Below are positions 38,747-47,856 of a stretch of DNA of 64,000 bases, piece after piece. A model generated the notes under the pieces. That model was not told the DNA's origin. It worked only from the letters and a program-made list of their open reading frames with translations, and did no database searches. A program made the translations under genes and the position numbers. Location: positions 659,037 through 723,036 of the forward strand of contig DDTH01000006.1 of the NCBI GenBank assembly GCA_002344055.1. The letters are read 5' to 3'. The DNA is from Sphingomonadales bacterium UBA2369 (GTDB taxonomy: Bacteria; Pseudomonadota; Alphaproteobacteria; Sphingomonadales; Sphingomonadaceae). Every line of letters begins with the position of its first letter. The stretch's first letter is position 1.

Positions 38747-40195
38747 ATGGGCAGGGGAATGGCGAAGCGCGCGGCGTTCGATGAATTGTGGGGGAAGGGC
38801 AGTGCCGCCCGCCCCGGCTTCGAACCGCTCGCCGAATGGCTGAAGGAAACGCCTCCCGCCGAACTGGAGCGCCGCCAGCAAGCCGCCGAGGCCGCCTTTC
38901 GCCAGATGGGCGTGACCTTCGCCGTCTATGGCGAGGAGGAGGCGGCCGAGCGGATCATCCCGTTCGACATCGTGCCGCGCATCTTCTCGGCGGGCGAATG
39001 GGCGCGGCTGTCGGAAGGGCTGGAACAGCGCGTGCGGGCGATCAACGCCTTCATCGACGATGTGTATGGGGGGCGCCGGATCATCGATGCGGGCGTGATC
39101 CCGGCCGAAATCGTGCTTGGCAATCCGCAATATTGCATCCCCGTCGCGGGCGCGCGGCCGCCGCACGGCATTTACGCCCATATTTGCGGGATCGATCTGG
39201 TCCGCACCGGCCCGGACGATTTCTTCGTGCTGGAGGACAATGCCCGCACTCCTTCCGGCGTCTCCTACATGCTGGAGAATCGCGAGGCGATGCTGCGGCT
39301 CTGCCCGGAATTGTTCGAAACGTTCCCGGTCGCGCCGGTCGATTCCTATCCCGAATTGCTGCGCGAGACGCTGGCCGCGGCTTCGCCGCACGGCGCGTGG
39401 GAGCCGCGCTGCGTGCTGCTGACCCCCGGCCATTACAATTCGGCTTTCTACGAACACAGCTTCCTGGCCGACAATATGGGCATCGAGCTGGTCGAGGGCC
39501 GCGACCTGGAGGTGGATGACGACGTGGTGTGGATGCGCACCACGGAGGGCCGGGTTCGGGTCGATGTCATCTACCGCCGGATCGACGATGCCTTCCTCGA
39601 TCCGCTCGTCTTCAATCCGGATTCGATGCTGGGCGTCCCCGGGCTGATGGCAGCTTATCTGGCGGGCAACGTCGCCTTGGTGAACGCCCCCGGCACCGGC
39701 ATTGCCGACGACAAGGCGATCTATTCCTACATGCCGGAGATCGTCCGCTTCTATACGGGCGAGGAGGCGAAGCTTCCCAATGTCGAGACCTGGCGCTGCC
39801 GCGAGCCGCAGGCGCTGAAATATGTGCTCGAGAACCTCTCCGAACTCGTCGTGAAGCTGGTGGACGGCTCGGGCGGCTACGGGATGCTGGTGGGGCCGAC
39901 CTCGACCAAGAAGGAGATCGAGAAGTTCCGCTCTGCCCTAATCGCCGAGCCGGAACGCTATATCGCCCAGCCGACTTTGGCCTTGTCCACCGTCCCGACC
40001 TTCACCGACGCCGGGCTCGCCCCGCGCCACGTCGATTTCCGCCCGTTCGTGCTCAGCCGCTGGAACGAAGTCGTGACCGTGCCGGGCGGCCTCACCCGGG
40101 TGGCGCTGCGGAAAGGCTCGCTGGTCGTCAATTCGAGCCAGGGTGGCGGCACGAAGGACAGCTTCGTGCTGGCCGATACGGCGGAGGCCGGCTGA
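38747..40195 (+). CDS. Circularly permuted ATP-grasp protein of the Anbu locus (DUF404/DUF407)
   Basis: About 482 residues; starts at 38747 or 12 bases later (MAKRAAFDELW) are both possible. Family motifs include RIFSAGEWARLSEGL, DDVYGGRRIID, FFVLEDNARTPSGVSYMLENR (split here across about 160-180) and KLVDGSGGYGMLVGP, the nucleotide-binding core. These type-2 permuted ATP-grasp ligases are predicted to form peptide-like bonds. They travel with the alpha-E, transglutaminase and Anbu genes, in exactly the order seen here. Confidence 0.9.
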   Translation: MGRGMAKRAAFDELWGKGSAARPGFEPLAEWLKETPPAELERRQQAAEAAFRQMGVTFAVYGEEEAAERIIPFDIVPRIFSAGEWARLSEGLEQRVRAINAFIDDVYGGRRIIDAGVIPAEIVLGNPQYCIPVAGARPPHGIYAHICGIDLVRTGPDDFFVLEDNARTPSGVSYMLENREAMLRLCPELFETFPVAPVDSYPELLRETLAAASPHGAWEPRCVLLTPGHYNSAFYEHSFLADNMGIELVEGRDLEVDDDVVWMRTTEGRVRVDVIYRRIDDAFLDPLVFNPDSMLGVPGLMAAYLAGNVALVNAPGTGIADDKAIYSYMPEIVRFYTGEEAKLPNVETWRCREPQALKYVLENLSELVVKLVDGSGGYGMLVGPTSTKKEIEKFRSALIAEPERYIAQPTLALSTVPTFTDAGLAPRHVDFRPFVLSRWNEVVTVPGGLTRVALRKGSLVVNSSQGGGTKDSFVLADTAEAG

Positions 40196-41130
40196 TGCTC
40201 TCCCGCACCGCCGCCAACCTTTACTGGATCGGCCGCTACATGGAGCGGGCCGAGTTCAATGCGAGCCTGGTCGAGGCCACCATCCGGCTCGATTCGCTCG
40301 GCGTGCGCAACCAGAGCGACCGGACCTGGAAGAGCGCGCTGGCCGTGGCGGGGGCGACCGCGGGTTTCGCCGCGACGGGCGAGAATCTCGGTGGCTTCGC
40401 GGCGCGGCGCTACCTGACCCTCAGCGACGCCAATCCCAGTTCGGTCCGCTCCAGCCTGGCGGCGGCGCGCGACAATGCCCGCGCCGCCCGCAACGCTTTG
40501 TCGCGCGAAGGCTGGGAAGCGATCAACCGTGCCTGGCTCACCGTCCGGGACCGCTCCAGCCCAGGCGGTTCGCAGGCGACTCTGACGATGACCGATGCGT
40601 TGCGGGCGGAGGCGCGGGGCTTCGAAGGCGCCCTGATGCGGATGCTGCGCACCGAATCCTACTGGTTCGTGCGGCTGGGGCAGATGATCGAGCGTGCCGG
40701 CAGCACCGCCCGCCTGCTCGACGTGAAATATTATCTGCTGCTCCCCGAAGGCGAACCGGTGGGCGGCACGCTCGACCGCGATCAGTGGAACACCATTCTC
40801 CACATCGTCTCCGCCCGGCTGGCCTATCGCCTGCTCTATCCGGAGGGGCTGCGTCCCTGGCTGGTCGCGGACCTGCTGATCCTGCGCAGCGAAATGCCGC
40901 GCTCGCTCCACTTCGCCGCCGCCGAGACGGTCGAGCTGCTCGCCGAATGCGGCGCCCGCACCGGGCGGCAGGGCGAGGCGGACCGGATCGCCCGCCAGCG
41001 CCTGACCATGCTCGAAACCGCCGAAATTGGCGACGTCTTTCAGAACGGCCTGCACGAATGGCTGAGCCGCTTCATCGCCGACAATGACGCGCTCGGCCGG
41101 GCCATCGCCGCGCAATTCCGGTTTCCCTGA
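40195..41130 (+). CDS. Alpha-E domain protein
   Basis: 311 residues, ATG overlapping the ATP-grasp stop by one base. All-helical alpha-E (DUF403) family: MLSRTAANLYWIGRYMERAE at the start, EGWEAINRAWL near 105, FVRLGQMIERAGSTARLLDVK near 160 (the conserved Glu/Arg helix) and RLAYRLLYPEGL near 205. Alpha-E proteins are obligate partners of the permuted ATP-grasp enzymes in bacterial peptide-modification loci. Cytosolic. Confidence 0.92.
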   Translation: MLSRTAANLYWIGRYMERAEFNASLVEATIRLDSLGVRNQSDRTWKSALAVAGATAGFAATGENLGGFAARRYLTLSDANPSSVRSSLAAARDNARAARNALSREGWEAINRAWLTVRDRSSPGGSQATLTMTDALRAEARGFEGALMRMLRTESYWFVRLGQMIERAGSTARLLDVKYYLLLPEGEPVGGTLDRDQWNTILHIVSARLAYRLLYPEGLRPWLVADLLILRSEMPRSLHFAAAETVELLAECGARTGRQGEADRIARQRLTMLETAEIGDVFQNGLHEWLSRFIADNDALGRAIAAQFRFP

Positions 41131-41963
41131 TGCAGCTCGCCGTCCGCTACTCCACCAGCTACCGCTACGAGCACCAGGCGGCGCGGCACGTGCAGCTGCT
41201 GCGCGTCACGCCGAACAGCTTCTCCGGCCAGAACGTGCTGGACTGGCGGGTCGATGTCGACAGCGACGCGCGGCTGCGCGAGCATCGCGACGGTTACGGC
41301 AACATCGTCCACATGCTCTACGTCGATCGCCCGGTCGAGGGGTTGACCATCGACGTGTCGGGCCGGGTGCTGACGGATGACAGGGCCGGCATCGTCGCCG
41401 GCTTGCCGAACGATCTGCCGCACCAGATTTTCCTGCGCACCACCCCGCTCACCGAAGCGCATGGCTCGCTCGTCACCCTCGCCCACGCGCTCGCCGGGCA
41501 CGACAGGAATCCGCGCGACCTGCTCCACCATCTGGTCGAGCGGTTGCACCTCAGGATGCGGTTCGACACCGAAGCGACGGCGGTCGGCACCAGCGCGAGT
41601 GAAGCCTATGAGGCGGGCCACGGCGTCTGCCAGGACTATGCCCATATCTTCTGCGCGGTGGCGCGGTTCCTGGGGATCCCGGCGCGCTACGTGTCCGGAC
41701 ATCTTTTCCGCCGCGACGGCCTGAACGTGCAGCCCGCCACCCATGCCTGGGCCGAGGGCTGGTGCCCGGACCTCGGCTGGATCGCTTTCGATCCGACCAA
41801 CGGCATCTGCGCCGACGACGCCTATGTCCGCGTCGCCTGCGGCCTCGATTATCGCGACGCCGCGCCTTTCTCCGGCACGGTCGAAGGCGGCGGGCGGCAG
41901 AGCATGGACGTCCGGGTCGAGGTCCAGCAGACCCGCCAGCGCCAGATGCAGCGCCAGCAATAG
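41130..41963 (+). CDS. Transglutaminase-like cysteine protease family protein
   Basis: 277 residues, starting one base inside the alpha-E stop. Beta-rich N-domain (YSTSYRYEHQAARHVQLL) and a transglutaminase core with the triad Cys in GHGVCQDYAH (about 165-174), His in THAWAEGW (about 202-209) and Asp in FDPTNG (about 220). It would cut or rearrange peptide bonds made by the ATP-grasp/alpha-E pair. No signal peptide, so cytosolic, like Anbu. Confidence 0.92.
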   Translation: MQLAVRYSTSYRYEHQAARHVQLLRVTPNSFSGQNVLDWRVDVDSDARLREHRDGYGNIVHMLYVDRPVEGLTIDVSGRVLTDDRAGIVAGLPNDLPHQIFLRTTPLTEAHGSLVTLAHALAGHDRNPRDLLHHLVERLHLRMRFDTEATAVGTSASEAYEAGHGVCQDYAHIFCAVARFLGIPARYVSGHLFRRDGLNVQPATHAWAEGWCPDLGWIAFDPTNGICADDAYVRVACGLDYRDAAPFSGTVEGGGRQSMDVRVEVQQTRQRQMQRQQ

Positions 41964-41964
41964 T

Positions 41965-42056
41965 CCGTCGCACTGCCTTTGCGAGCAGCGGAGCGACGGA
42001 GCAATCCAGAGTCCGACCCTATCAGGATGGATTGCTTCTCCCGGCTTTCGCCGGGA
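41965..42056. repeat. Composite palindromic intergenic repeat
   Basis: Three inverted repeats in a row: CCGTCGC/GCGACGG (41965-41971, 41993-41999), GCAATCCA/TGGATTGC (42001-42008, 42028-42035) and CCCGGC/GCCGGG (42040-42055). It fills the gap between the transglutaminase and Anbu genes and resembles dispersed sphingomonad intergenic elements. It could attenuate or stabilise the message within the operon. Confidence 0.6.
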
Positions 42057-42092
42057 TCGCAATCACGGCTAAGAGGCTCCGGGAGACTCTAC

Positions 42093-42842
42093 ATGACCTA
42101 TTGCGTGGGGATGCTGCTCGACGAGGGGCTGATCCTGATGGCCGACACCCGCACCAATGCGGGCGTCGACAATTTCTCGATCTACAAGAAGCTCCACCTC
42201 CTGTCGGACGGTGAAGACCGCAATATCTTTGCCTGTACCGCCGGCAATCTGTCGGTCAGCCAGACCGCGATCAGCATCGTCCGCGAAGGTCTGCCCGTCG
42301 AGGATCCGGCGGACGAGGATGGCCGCCGCACGCTGGATGAGGTCCCAACCATGTTCCGCGCCGCCCAATTGCTCGGCGCCGCCAAGCAGGTCGCCACCCA
42401 CCAGGTCGCGCAGGCGCTGGCGGGGATAAATGTGCCGGTCGGGGCGAGCACCCTGCTCGGCGGCCGGGTCGGTGACGCGCCGCCCGAACTCTATCTGATC
42501 TACGACGCCGGCAATTTCATCCAGTGCAAGACCGACACGCCTTTCTTCCAGATCGGCGAGACCAAATATGGCCGCCCCATCCTCGACCGCGAACTGAAGC
42601 GCGACATGCCGCTCGCCGATGCGCTGAAATTCGGCTTTCTGTCGTTCGACGCAGCGATCGCGTCGAACCTGGGCGTTGCCCGGCCGATCGACATCATGGT
42701 GATGCCCGCCGATCGCTCCCGCCCTATCCTGACAAGGCGCATCGAGCGGCGCGACGATTATTTCGACGATCTGTCGGACCGCTGGGCCGAGGCGCTGAGC
42801 AAGGCCTCGCACGGCATCCCCAACCCTCCGTTCATGACATGA
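42093..42842 (+). CDS. Anbu, proteasome-like (HslV-related) peptidase
   Basis: 249 residues, preceded by GGGAGA. Begins MTYCVGMLLDEGLILMADTRTN; Thr2 becomes the presumed N-terminal nucleophile, with ADTRTNAG and the lysine of IYKKLHLL completing the Ntn-hydrolase pattern. TAGNLSVSQ and GASTLLGGR are family motifs. Anbu forms an open-ring, proteasome-related particle whose substrate is unknown. It always co-occurs with the ATP-grasp, alpha-E and transglutaminase genes found directly upstream. Confidence 0.93.
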   Translation: MTYCVGMLLDEGLILMADTRTNAGVDNFSIYKKLHLLSDGEDRNIFACTAGNLSVSQTAISIVREGLPVEDPADEDGRRTLDEVPTMFRAAQLLGAAKQVATHQVAQALAGINVPVGASTLLGGRVGDAPPELYLIYDAGNFIQCKTDTPFFQIGETKYGRPILDRELKRDMPLADALKFGFLSFDAAIASNLGVARPIDIMVMPADRSRPILTRRIERRDDYFDDLSDRWAEALSKASHGIPNPPFMT

Positions 42843-43201
42843 GCGGCCTTCAGGCAGCGCGTGACCGCCTGCGCGACTACGGCCTCGCCCTGCCCGAAAC
42901 GGTGGAAGAGCATCCCTGGGGCCACAGCGCGCTGAAGGTGCGGGGCAAGACGTTCGTGTTTCTGAATCTCGAGGAGGAGCGTCTTAGCCTCTCCACCAAG
43001 CTGCCGGTCAGCCGCGACTTCGCCCTCATCTTCGACTGGACCGAGCCGACCGGCTATGGCCTCGGCCGCGCCGGCTGGGTTTCCTCCGCCTTCGCGCCGG
43101 GCGATGCGATCGACTTGGACCTGCTCGAACGCTGGATCGCCGAAAGCTATCGGGCGATCGCGCCGAAGAAGCTCGGCGCGCTGGTCCCGGAACAGGACTG
43201 A
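42839..43201 (+). CDS. MmcQ/YjbR-family protein
   Basis: 120 residues, ATG overlapping the Anbu stop (ATGA). A CyaY-like fold: ALPETVEEHPWGHSALKVRGKTFVF, LSLSTKLP and the C-terminal LLERWIAESYRAIAPKKL are typical of the YjbR/MmcQ family, often described as DNA-binding although biochemical support is thin. Coupling to Anbu is the only hint of a role. Confidence 0.85.
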   Translation: MSGLQAARDRLRDYGLALPETVEEHPWGHSALKVRGKTFVFLNLEEERLSLSTKLPVSRDFALIFDWTEPTGYGLGRAGWVSSAFAPGDAIDLDLLERWIAESYRAIAPKKLGALVPEQD

Positions 43202-43243
43202 CCGGCTCGCGGCCCGGACAAGCTTCTGATATTGCTCGCTCCC

Positions 43244-43450
43244 ATGGCTCTGCTCTGCACTCTCGGCATGCATCGTCCGGCCCCGGACGAGACCTGGAAC
43301 AAGGGCTGGTATTTCACCACCTGCAGAAGCTGCGGCGCGGACATGATCCGCACCGGCTCCGGCAGATGGCGCGTGCCCAAGGGCCGCAAGGTCGTCTGGA
43401 AACCCCGCACGCCGCGCGGCCGCAAGCCCGGAGATACGGGGACGGATTGA
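43244..43450 (+). CDS. Small zinc-ribbon-like basic protein
   Basis: 68 residues. LCTLGMHRP near the start and CRSCGAD (about 29-35) provide Cys and His in zinc-ribbon spacing; the tail is strongly basic (PKGRKVVWKPRTPRGRKPG), which suggests nucleic-acid contact. ATG at 43244; a TTG 12 bases upstream is also open. It ends one base before the convergent protease gene. No named family. Confidence 0.6.
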   Translation: MALLCTLGMHRPAPDETWNKGWYFTTCRSCGADMIRTGSGRWRVPKGRKVVWKPRTPRGRKPGDTGTD

Positions 43451-43451
43451 G

Positions 43452-44657
43452 CTAGCCGGAGGGCCTAGGCTCCTCCAGCAACAGGCTCCAGCCGGGCGGC
43501 AGATAGTCCGTCGACATGTAGAAATAGAAATTGCAGCGCCCGTCCGACGCGTAATTGCCGCCCTTGACGATGCCGAAGGCGGTTGTGCCGACGAACACCG
43601 GCCCGCCGCTGTCGCCGCCCCGGCAATGCGGCCCCGCCACCGTGACCCAGGTGGTGTGGCACGGCCCGCCGCACAAATCGCCCGGCGGCGCGAAATCGGT
43701 CAGTTCGACCTCCGCGCAGGAATAGCCGCTCGATTCGCCGCGATGGCAGACCGTCTCCCCCGCCCGCGTCCGCGCGCGCAGCCGCCCGTCCCGTTGCGGC
43801 CGCGCGGCATTGCTGGCGCGAAACTGCGCCTGCTGCGGCTCCGGCCCGACATGGACCTGCACGTCCTGAAAACGCGCCCCCCAGCCGCCGATATAATCCA
43901 GCGGCACGTCGCTGCCGTCCGCGCCCCGGTAATTCATCGCATCCGGGCAGTGCGCGGCAGTGACAATGCCGGTCCGCACCCCGTCCGTGACGGCAAAGCC
44001 GGTGGTGCAGACGAACCGCCGCGCATCGCCCGGATTGCTGCCCTCCAGCCGGCCGCCAATGCCCGCATTCTCAGTCTCGGCCGGGCGGTTCAGCACCCGC
44101 AACTGTACGGGTACCCCCGTGAGCGCGGCGATCCGGTCCGCGATCGCCTCCGCCGCCTCGCCGCCCAGATCGGCGACGTCAGCCATCACCACCAGCGCGC
44201 CGACGCGCGCGTCGAAGCCGATACCGTCATGATCGACGATCGCCCGGATCGCGTCTCGGTGCCGGTCCATCGCTGCCAATATCTGCGTGCGGGTCGCCGC
44301 CGCGCCGGTTTCGAACAGGATCGGCACCGCCATGCCGCCTGCCTGGATCGTCCGGGCCGCCACCGGAGCGTCGCCGGTCAGGCGCACGCGGATCAGGAAA
44401 TCCGGCTCATGCTCGATCGCGATGCCCGCGAGCCGGCCGGCATATCGCTCCCGGATCTGGTCGGTGACCGCCACGCTTTTGGCCTGCGCGCGCAGCCGTT
44501 GCAGCCCCTCCGCTTCGGACAGGCGGTGATTGCGCGCATATTCGGCCGCGTCCTGCGCCAGCGCCTGCTCATCCGATTGCAATTCCTGCGCGGCGGCCGG
44601 GACGGGGGCGAAAGCGAGCAGGAAGGGCAGAAGCAGGCGGCGCATCAGGCTGCGCAT
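43452..44657 (-). CDS. Secreted trypsin-like (S1) serine protease
   Basis: 401 residues. A signal peptide with an AAAQ cleavage region near residue 24, a helical pro-region of about 180 residues (recalling alpha-lytic protease type propeptides) and a C-terminal S1 domain. His is in VTAAHC, Ser in GGDSGGP; four or more Cys pairs (CTTGF, CHRGESSGYSC, CGGPC, CRGG) would form disulfides. The Asp of the triad probably lies in DVQVH. Expected to be exported and self-processed. The Met four codons downstream is another possible start. Confidence 0.85.
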   Translation of the reverse strand: MRSLMRRLLLPFLLAFAPVPAAAQELQSDEQALAQDAAEYARNHRLSEAEGLQRLRAQAKSVAVTDQIRERYAGRLAGIAIEHEPDFLIRVRLTGDAPVAARTIQAGGMAVPILFETGAAATRTQILAAMDRHRDAIRAIVDHDGIGFDARVGALVVMADVADLGGEAAEAIADRIAALTGVPVQLRVLNRPAETENAGIGGRLEGSNPGDARRFVCTTGFAVTDGVRTGIVTAAHCPDAMNYRGADGSDVPLDYIGGWGARFQDVQVHVGPEPQQAQFRASNAARPQRDGRLRARTRAGETVCHRGESSGYSCAEVELTDFAPPGDLCGGPCHTTWVTVAGPHCRGGDSGGPVFVGTTAFGIVKGGNYASDGRCNFYFYMSTDYLPPGWSLLLEEPRPSG

Positions 44658-44772
44658 AACATCACAAGCTGTGCGCCCCGTGAAGATTGCGCGCGCCGCC
44701 GCTTCGGCTAAGAGCCTTGGGCATGCGGGACAGGGGCATAGTTTCACCGGTGATTGCGGGCGGGATGCGCGC

Positions 44773-46338
44773 ATGAGCATCGCGCATGGCCCGGCGGAAT
44801 CGCCCCGGCACGCCTTTCAATGGTGGGAATATCGCTGGGCGGTGCTCGCCTGCGTGCTGGTTTCGGCCTTGCCCCTGCTGTGGCCGGGCATCCCCGCGAT
44901 TGTCGATCTGCCCGGTCATATGGGCCGCTACCGCGTGCAGCTGGACCTCGCGGACTCGCCCGAGCTGCAACGCTATTACCTCTTCCACTGGGCGTTGATC
45001 GGCAATCTGGGCGTCGACCTGATCGTGCAGGCGCTGGGGCCGATTTTCGGCATCGAACCGGTGGTGAAGGCGGTTGCGATCAGCATCCCGATGCTGACTG
45101 TGGCCGGGCTGCTGTGGGTCGCGCGCGAGGTGCATGGCCGCGTGCCGCCCACCGCGCTCTTCGCGCTGCCCTTCGCTTTCAATTATCCCTTCCTGTTCGG
45201 CTTCGTGAACTTCGCCTTGGCGATGGCGCTGGCGCTGCTGGCCTTCGCCCTCTGGCTGCGGCTGGGGCGGCAGGAGCGCTGGGGGCTGCGCATCGCCCTC
45301 TTCATCCCGATCTCCTGTCTGATCTGGGTCTGCCATGTTTTCGGCTGGGGTACTTTGTGCCTGCTCGCATTCTCGGCCGAACTGGTTCGCCGCTATGACC
45401 GGAGCGGGAAATTCTTCCTCTCCGGCTGGCGCACCGGCCTGCACTGCCTCGCGCTCGCGCCACCATTCTTCCTGATGCTGCTGTGGCGCAGCAATGCGGG
45501 GGGACAGACGTTCGACTGGTTCAACTGGAATGCGAAGATCAGCTGGCTGCAGCGTTCGTTGATGGATCGCTGGGAATGGTTCGACATAATCTCGCTGCTG
45601 CTGATCATCGCGCTCTTGGTCTGGGTGCTGCTGAGCAAGCGCCTCACCTTCTCGCGCAATCTCGGCGCCTCGGCGCTGGTGATGCTGGCCGTCTATCTGC
45701 TGCTGCCGCGCGTCCTGTTCGGCTCGGCTTATGCCGACATGCGGATGGCGCCCTATATCTTCGCCATTGCCCTGATCGCGATCCGCGTGCCGGAAGGGTA
45801 TCTGAAGCTCAGCCGCGCGCTGGCGATTGCGGGCCTCATCTTCTTCGGCGTCCGCACCGCCGCGACGACGGCGAGCCAATATCTGTTCGATGCCCGCTGG
45901 GACCGCGAACTGGCGGCGCTTGAGCATATTCCGGTCGGCGCGCCGGTGGTCAGTTTCGTTGGCCGCCCCTGCATCGAGCCGTGGGGGATGAGCCGGTTGC
46001 ATCATCTGCCGGCCATGGCGACCGTCCGCAATCTCGCTTTCTCCAACGACCAATGGACCACCGCAGGCGCGCAATTGCTGACGATCAACTATCCCCAGGG
46101 CCGCGAATTCGTCCGCGATCCCTATCAGATCGTCTCGGAAAATCGCTGCGCGGGCGAGGCATGGTATTCGATCGACCAGTCGCTGGCAGGGTTCCCGCGC
46201 GACGCGTTCGACTATGTCTGGCTGATCGATCCGCCCGCTTACGATCCGCGCCTGACCGCCGGCCTCAGCGAAGTCTGGCGCGACGGGACCAGCGTCCTCT
46301 ATAGGGTCGATCGCGGCGAGCCTGTGCCGCAGCCTTAG
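44773..46338 (+). CDS. Polytopic membrane protein, GT-C glycosyltransferase-like
   Basis: 521 residues with about ten to twelve TM helices and a C-terminal periplasmic domain (about 370-521). The first loop after TM1 contains DLPGHMGRYRVQLDLADSP, the acidic-loop position used by GT-C enzymes. No standard motif names the donor. It lies directly before a GtrB-like gene and on the same strand, which suggests that it is the sugar transferase of a gtr-type system using the polyprenyl sugar made by GtrB. Family assignment by topology and context only. Confidence 0.6.
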   Translation: MSIAHGPAESPRHAFQWWEYRWAVLACVLVSALPLLWPGIPAIVDLPGHMGRYRVQLDLADSPELQRYYLFHWALIGNLGVDLIVQALGPIFGIEPVVKAVAISIPMLTVAGLLWVAREVHGRVPPTALFALPFAFNYPFLFGFVNFALAMALALLAFALWLRLGRQERWGLRIALFIPISCLIWVCHVFGWGTLCLLAFSAELVRRYDRSGKFFLSGWRTGLHCLALAPPFFLMLLWRSNAGGQTFDWFNWNAKISWLQRSLMDRWEWFDIISLLLIIALLVWVLLSKRLTFSRNLGASALVMLAVYLLLPRVLFGSAYADMRMAPYIFAIALIAIRVPEGYLKLSRALAIAGLIFFGVRTAATTASQYLFDARWDRELAALEHIPVGAPVVSFVGRPCIEPWGMSRLHHLPAMATVRNLAFSNDQWTTAGAQLLTINYPQGREFVRDPYQIVSENRCAGEAWYSIDQSLAGFPRDAFDYVWLIDPPAYDPRLTAGLSEVWRDGTSVLYRVDRGEPVPQP

Positions 46339-46343
46339 ACTTC

Positions 46344-46347
46344 GGAG
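46344..46347 (+). promoter_or_regulatory. Ribosome site GGAG fixing the TTG start of the GtrB-like gene
   Basis: GGAG lies 7 bases before TTG 46355, giving LDRPALSVVIPCYNEE at the family N-terminus. Confidence 0.55.
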
Positions 46348-46354
46348 TCCTGCC

Positions 46355-47434
46355 TTGGACCGGCCCGCCCTTTCGGTCGTCATCCCCTGCTATAACGAGG
46401 AAGCCTGCCTGACGGAGCTGCACCGGCGGGTGAGCGCGGCCGCGCGCGCCGTGGCGGGCGACAGCCACGAGATCGTGCTGATCAACGACGGTTCGCGCGA
46501 CGGCAGCTGGGCGATGATGCAGGCACTGAGCGCGCAGGACCCGCGTCTCGTCGCGATCAACCTGTCGCGCAATCACGGCCACCAACTGGCGCTGACCGCG
46601 GGCCTCGACCTCTGCTCGGGCGAGCGCATCCTGATCATCGACGCCGACCTGCAGGACCCGCCGGAACTCCTCTCCGACATGATGGCGCAGATGGACCGCG
46701 ATCAGGCCGACGTCGTCTATGCCGTCCGCCGCGGCCGCTCGGGCGAGACCGCCTTCAAGAAGGCGACCGCCAAGATCTTCTACCGCCTGCTCGACAAGCT
46801 CACCGACGTCGACATCCCGCTCGACACCGGCGATTTCCGCCTGATGAGCCGCCGCGCGCTCGACGCGTTCCTCAGCCTCCCCGAACAGGCCCGCTTCATT
46901 CGCGGCATGGTCTCCTGGGTCGGCTTCAAGCAGGTGCCGTTCCTGTACGATCGCCAGGAGCGTTTCTCCGGCGTCACCAAATATCCGCTGCGCAAGATGA
47001 TCGCCTTCGCGCTCGACGCGGTCACCGGCTTCTCCACCGCGCCGCTGCGGCTCGCCAGCCATATCGGCCTGTGGCTCGTGCTCGCGAGCGTGCTGCTGAT
47101 GCTCTACATCCTGATCGGCTATTTCACCGGCAACACGGTGCAGGGCTGGACCTCCACCATGCTGGTCGTCGTCGTGCTGGGCGCGGTGCAGATGTTCGTG
47201 CTCGGCATGATCGGCGAATATCTCGGGCGGCTTTACATCGAGTCCAAGCGCCGTCCGCTCTACATCGTCGCCGACATTGCCGGCGAAGCGCATGGCCGCC
47301 CGCATCTGGGCCATGTCGCGCCGCCGGGGGTGCCGCTGGAGCTAGCGAAAGACCCACGTGCGCTGCAGGGTGAAGGTCATGATCGGCACGATGAAGATCA
47401 TGGTGACGACCGGGGTCCAGAGCGGCCAGCCTAA
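46355..47434 (+). CDS. GtrB-type polyprenyl-phosphate glycosyltransferase (GT2)
   Basis: 359 residues from TTG. GT-A domain with VVIPCYNEEACL, NDGSRDGS and the DADLQDPPE metal site (about 92-100), then two TM helices (about 230-255 and 270-290) and the YLGRLYIESKRRPLY tail typical of bactoprenol glucosyltransferases. About 50 residues beyond the family end are rich in His/Asp/Arg and are encoded antisense to the end of the GtrA gene; the overlap is 93 bases. It makes undecaprenyl-phosphate-sugar for the flanking membrane proteins. Confidence 0.9.
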   Translation: MDRPALSVVIPCYNEEACLTELHRRVSAAARAVAGDSHEIVLINDGSRDGSWAMMQALSAQDPRLVAINLSRNHGHQLALTAGLDLCSGERILIIDADLQDPPELLSDMMAQMDRDQADVVYAVRRGRSGETAFKKATAKIFYRLLDKLTDVDIPLDTGDFRLMSRRALDAFLSLPEQARFIRGMVSWVGFKQVPFLYDRQERFSGVTKYPLRKMIAFALDAVTGFSTAPLRLASHIGLWLVLASVLLMLYILIGYFTGNTVQGWTSTMLVVVVLGAVQMFVLGMIGEYLGRLYIESKRRPLYIVADIAGEAHGRPHLGHVAPPGVPLELAKDPRALQGEGHDRHDEDHGDDRGPERPA

Positions 47435-47755
47435 CGGCCCGGTCATCCCCCAGACGAACAGGCTGTTCAGCGCGAGGCTGATCAGGCTGACGATCACGAA
47501 CCGCCCCGAGCGCTGCACCGGCTTGTCGCGACTGCCATGGCCCTTGAAGCTGACTTTCGAGTGCAGCACGAAGCCGGCCGCCATCGCCGCCAGATAGTTC
47601 AGGAAATTGGCGATCAGCGGCTGTACCCCGGCATAAGCCGCGATCAGATAGACCGCCGCGCCCAGCGCCGTCACAAATCCGCCGACCAGTCCGAAGCGGA
47701 CGATCTGCCAGAACATTTCCGACCGCCGCGCGCGATCGATCAACCCGCCGACCAA
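47342..47755 (-). CDS. GtrA-family flippase-like membrane protein
   Basis: 137 residues with four TM helices. IVRFGLVGGFVTALG, NFLNYLAAMAAGFVLHSKVSF and the C-terminal FTLQRTWVFR are hallmarks of GtrA, the predicted flippase for undecaprenyl-phosphate-glucose. The true start may be the Met at residue 14. It is encoded opposite to the GtrB gene with overlapping 3' ends rather than in the usual gtrA-gtrB operon. Confidence 0.88.
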   Translation of the reverse strand: MVGGLIDRARRSEMFWQIVRFGLVGGFVTALGAAVYLIAAYAGVQPLIANFLNYLAAMAAGFVLHSKVSFKGHGSRDKPVQRSGRFVIVSLISLALNSLFVWGMTGPLGWPLWTPVVTMIFIVPIMTFTLQRTWVFR

Positions 47756-47843
47756 AGCCTGCCCCTTGCCGTTTGCTCACGCTCCCTTAGGACGCTGTGC
47801 GGAAAGTGCCAGTAAGCCCGCGCGCATCGTGTGGGGTGTCGCG

Positions 47844-47849
47844 AAGGGG
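47844..47849 (+). promoter_or_regulatory. Ribosome site AAGGGG fixing a TTG start
   Basis: AAGGGG lies 7 bases before TTG 47857; an in-frame GTG 60 bases earlier lacks a comparable site. Confidence 0.5.
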
Positions 47850-47856
47850 TGGGGCG

